Source of the DNA: a virus
Length of the DNA: 41,249 nucleotides
IMG/VR virus record: IMGVR_UViG_3300045806_000300
Span: 1 to 41,249 of that record
Reading direction: 5' to 3' (one strand)
Of this stretch, positions 39,181 to 41,249 are shown piece by piece. The notes beneath the pieces are model-generated. The model was not told the DNA's origin, did no database searches, and saw nothing but the letters and a program-made list of their open reading frames with translations. Position 1 is the first letter of the stretch. Every line of letters starts with the position of its first letter. A program made the translations under genes and the position numbers.

Positions 39181-41249
39181 TGGCCGGAGCCTTCCTCTGG
39201 GACGACCGTGTCCGCAGCGCCATCGCGCTCACCTCCGCCGCCGGCACGCCGGTGGCCTCGTTGCCCATCTCCAACCTGCTCGACCCGCAGCCGCGCCTGC
39301 GCGCCCGCTGGCTCGGCGGCACCGCTGGCGTGCTGGTCGACTTCGGCACCGACACCCCGGTCGAGGCGGTGGCGCTGATCTCCACCACTCTGCCGGACAC
39401 CGCGACCGTCCGCTGGCGCGTCGGCCCGGCCGAAGCATTGGTTGAGGAACCCCGCACGGTGGATGCCGACTTCACCGCCGTGCCCTTCGTCCCACCGACC
39501 GGCTGGCTGTTCGCCCGCGCCGGTTCGGCCTGGTGCTTCGACGCCACCGGCCAGTTGGTGCAGTCCGGCACCGACGTGCCGCGTTTCGATTGGGACCCGG
39601 CCACCCGCCAGCCCCGCGGCCTGCTGCTGGAGGAGAGCCGCAGCAACTATGTGCGCAACCCGCGCGCCGAAGGTGCCACCGCCGGCGTGATCGGCTCCGG
39701 TGGCGCGGCTCCGACGTATTGGAGCGCCGGCACCCTTGCCGGCATCACCGTCACCATCGTCGGCACCGGCACGGAATCTGGCATCCCATACTGCGACATC
39801 CGCTTCAGCGGCGCCGCCACCGGCAATATCGGCCTGGACTGCGAGAACTGGTTCACCGCCGCCCCCGGCGATGTCTGGACCACCAGCGCCTTCATCCGGC
39901 TGGTCGCCGGCAGCCTCACCAACGTCACCGGCTTCACCACCCGAGTCTATTACTCCGGCGGCGGCACCAACTCCCAGGGCGCCGTCACCCCGACCGCCGC
40001 CGCACTCGCCACCCAGCGCTGGGCCAGCGCGCCCGCCACCGCCGGTACCGGTGTCTCGGCCGTGAAAGGCTCGTTGCGTCTCGACTTCGGCGGGGCGGTC
40101 GACCTGACCATCCGCGTCGGCGCGCCGCAGATGGAAAAAGGCGCGACCCCTTCCTCGGTGATCCTGCCGGCCCCCGGGACCCCCGCCGTAACCACCCGCG
40201 CGTCCGACTGCGCCGTGATCCGCCTGCCGTCGCCGGCGGCGCTGCCCTTCACCTTCCTGGTCGACAGCGGCAACGAGGCCAGCACGGGCACCGTCCTGCC
40301 GCTGGGCCTCGGCCGCACCGACGGCGTCTGGGGCTTCCCCAAGGCGACCTACTTCGTCCGCAGCCCGGGCGGCACCACCGCCGGCCTCACCACCCTGAAC
40401 GATGACGTCGGCGGCGGTTCCATCGTCGGGGGCACCGTGAGTTACCCGCCCGGCACTGGCGGCCGCATCGTGCTCGCCATGGACGGCGCCGGTGCCTCCT
40501 CTGCCGGCCTCGACGGCGTCCTCTCCCGCCAGATCACGTCTGTGACCTATCCCGCCACCAACGACGGTCTGTATGTCGGCGGCTCCCCCTGGGGCGGACC
40601 ACCATACGGCGCCGCCACCGGCATCATCCACGTCCGCCACGTCGCCTTCTGGACCAAGCGCTTGTCGGATGCGCAATGCACGGCGCTCGCGCTAACCGGG
40701 TCGAGCCTGGTGCCGGCACTGCTCGCCCACGACAGTGGCGTGCTGGCGGCCCAGACCGGCGACGCCGCGAACGGCAATGTCGTGCTGCTCCGGTCCGGCG
40801 CGGCCATGGGGCGCTATCTCCAGGTGGACGTGGCCGCGCCCGGCATGGACACGGTGGACATCGGCCGCCTCGTCGCCGGCCCACTCTGGCGGGTGGCGCA
40901 CGGCCCGGCCTACGGGCTGCAGGAAGGGCGCGAAGTGCTGGACCGGCGCGACCGCAACGCCCTGACCGGCGCCGAATTCCCGGTGCCCGCGCTCGCCAAC
41001 CCGCGCGTGGTCCGCTTCACCCTGCCGCTGCTCTCCACCGCCGAGGTCCGCGGCGAACACCGCCGCATGCTGCGGGCGCTGGGTGCCGCCGCCGAGGCGT
41101 TGTGGATGCCGGATGTCGGCCTGTCACTGGCCGAGATGAACGCGCGGTCGATGTGGGGGGCGGTGGCCGTGGCCGGTGAGGACGCGGCCACGACACGCGA
41201 TAGCCCGGCGGCGTGGTCGCGAAGCTTCCGGATCGCTGAACGCCCTTGA
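39180..41249 (+). CDS. Probable receptor-binding or tail-tip protein with LamG-like region
   Basis: A 689-aa protein that ends exactly at the window end with TGA. Residues 1-165 are beta-rich (LWDDRVRSAIALTSAAGTPV, VLVDFGTDTPVEAVALISTT). The middle contains SNYVRNPRAEGATAGVIGSG, a start I recall from phage carbohydrate-binding modules, followed by a beta-sandwich with VWTTSAFIRL and LTIRVGAPQMEKG. Residues about 355-510 (FTFLVDSGNEASTGTVLPLG, IIHVRHVAFWTKRLSDAQCT) resemble a LamG-like jelly roll. A C-terminal helical/strand region follows. It likely binds a host surface glycan; no enzyme motif is seen. Confidence 0.72.
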   Translation: MAGAFLWDDRVRSAIALTSAAGTPVASLPISNLLDPQPRLRARWLGGTAGVLVDFGTDTPVEAVALISTTLPDTATVRWRVGPAEALVEEPRTVDADFTAVPFVPPTGWLFARAGSAWCFDATGQLVQSGTDVPRFDWDPATRQPRGLLLEESRSNYVRNPRAEGATAGVIGSGGAAPTYWSAGTLAGITVTIVGTGTESGIPYCDIRFSGAATGNIGLDCENWFTAAPGDVWTTSAFIRLVAGSLTNVTGFTTRVYYSGGGTNSQGAVTPTAAALATQRWASAPATAGTGVSAVKGSLRLDFGGAVDLTIRVGAPQMEKGATPSSVILPAPGTPAVTTRASDCAVIRLPSPAALPFTFLVDSGNEASTGTVLPLGLGRTDGVWGFPKATYFVRSPGGTTAGLTTLNDDVGGGSIVGGTVSYPPGTGGRIVLAMDGAGASSAGLDGVLSRQITSVTYPATNDGLYVGGSPWGGPPYGAATGIIHVRHVAFWTKRLSDAQCTALALTGSSLVPALLAHDSGVLAAQTGDAANGNVVLLRSGAAMGRYLQVDVAAPGMDTVDIGRLVAGPLWRVAHGPAYGLQEGREVLDRRDRNALTGAEFPVPALANPRVVRFTLPLLSTAEVRGEHRRMLRALGAAAEALWMPDVGLSLAEMNARSMWGAVAVAGEDAATTRDSPAAWSRSFRIAERP

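Noticed and set aside
37304-39646. A 780-codon minus-strand frame opposite the tail genes
   Set aside because: Composition is typical of a GC-rich shadow; the plus-strand genes are tightly packed and protein-like.
1-41249. tRNA, rRNA, insertion sequences and transposase genes
   Set aside because: I read for tRNA T-loop and anticodon patterns, rRNA-like segments and transposase motifs and found none. A short-repeat or covariance search could still find something I missed.

Overview
The window is most of a tailed-phage genome (a prophage, or a phage very like one) in high-GC DNA. The protein families (DUF2924 plus serine recombinase, DUF6456, DUF6511, DUF3489, DUF6441, ParB-methyltransferase fusions, a protease/capsid fusion) and an alphaproteobacterial-type LexA box (GAAC-N7-GAAC) point to an alphaproteobacterial host. 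Rhodospirillales/Acetobacteraceae is my best guess, but this is inference and no host housekeeping gene is visible.

Layout. (1) 1-2590, minus strand: a small conserved protein, DUF2924, a serine recombinase and a 128-aa protein, forming the integration module. (2) 2591-2704: divergent control region with the LexA-type box. (3) 2705-4883: two overlapping genes of unknown function; the second carries a Cys cluster and a winged-helix C-terminus. (4) 4884-15216, plus strand: early operon. It begins with four 11-bp-phased TCCCAC repeats and a sigma-70-like gene. Then come a RecA-like ATPase, a probable ssDNA-binding protein, a Cas4-like nuclease, an SF1 helicase, a toprim primase/ATPase, a RuvC-like resolvase and DUF6456. 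The 3' end of the primase gene holds 12 copies of GGGAGTC/GACTCCC in nested inverted repeats, a candidate replication origin. (5) 15217-15571: non-coding junction with a terminator-like hairpin, a promoter-like sequence and a leader. (6) 15572-18293: two tandem ParB-methyltransferases. (7) 18314-19407, minus strand: a DUF3489 HTH protein and a 74-aa protein. (8) 19533-41249, plus strand: packaging, head, lysis and tail genes.

The late region runs small and large terminase, connector, portal, protease-capsid fusion (with an internal start), DUF2190, GH108 endolysin, a holin-like protein, a connector fused to a GH99-like domain, tail terminator, tail tube, tail chaperone with a lambda-type -1 frameshift (G GGA AAC), DUF6441, tape measure, collar fibre and distal tail proteins. 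The window ends exactly at a stop codon, so the right prophage end and attR are not seen.

How it may work together: no CI-like repressor is recognisable. The best visible switch is the LexA-type box between the integration module and the rightward genes, which suggests host SOS control. The sigma-like protein and the winged-helix protein are candidates for later temporal control. The items most worth following are the GGGAGTC array, the LexA-controlled gene pair, the connector-GH99 fusion, the phased TCCCAC array and the frameshift.
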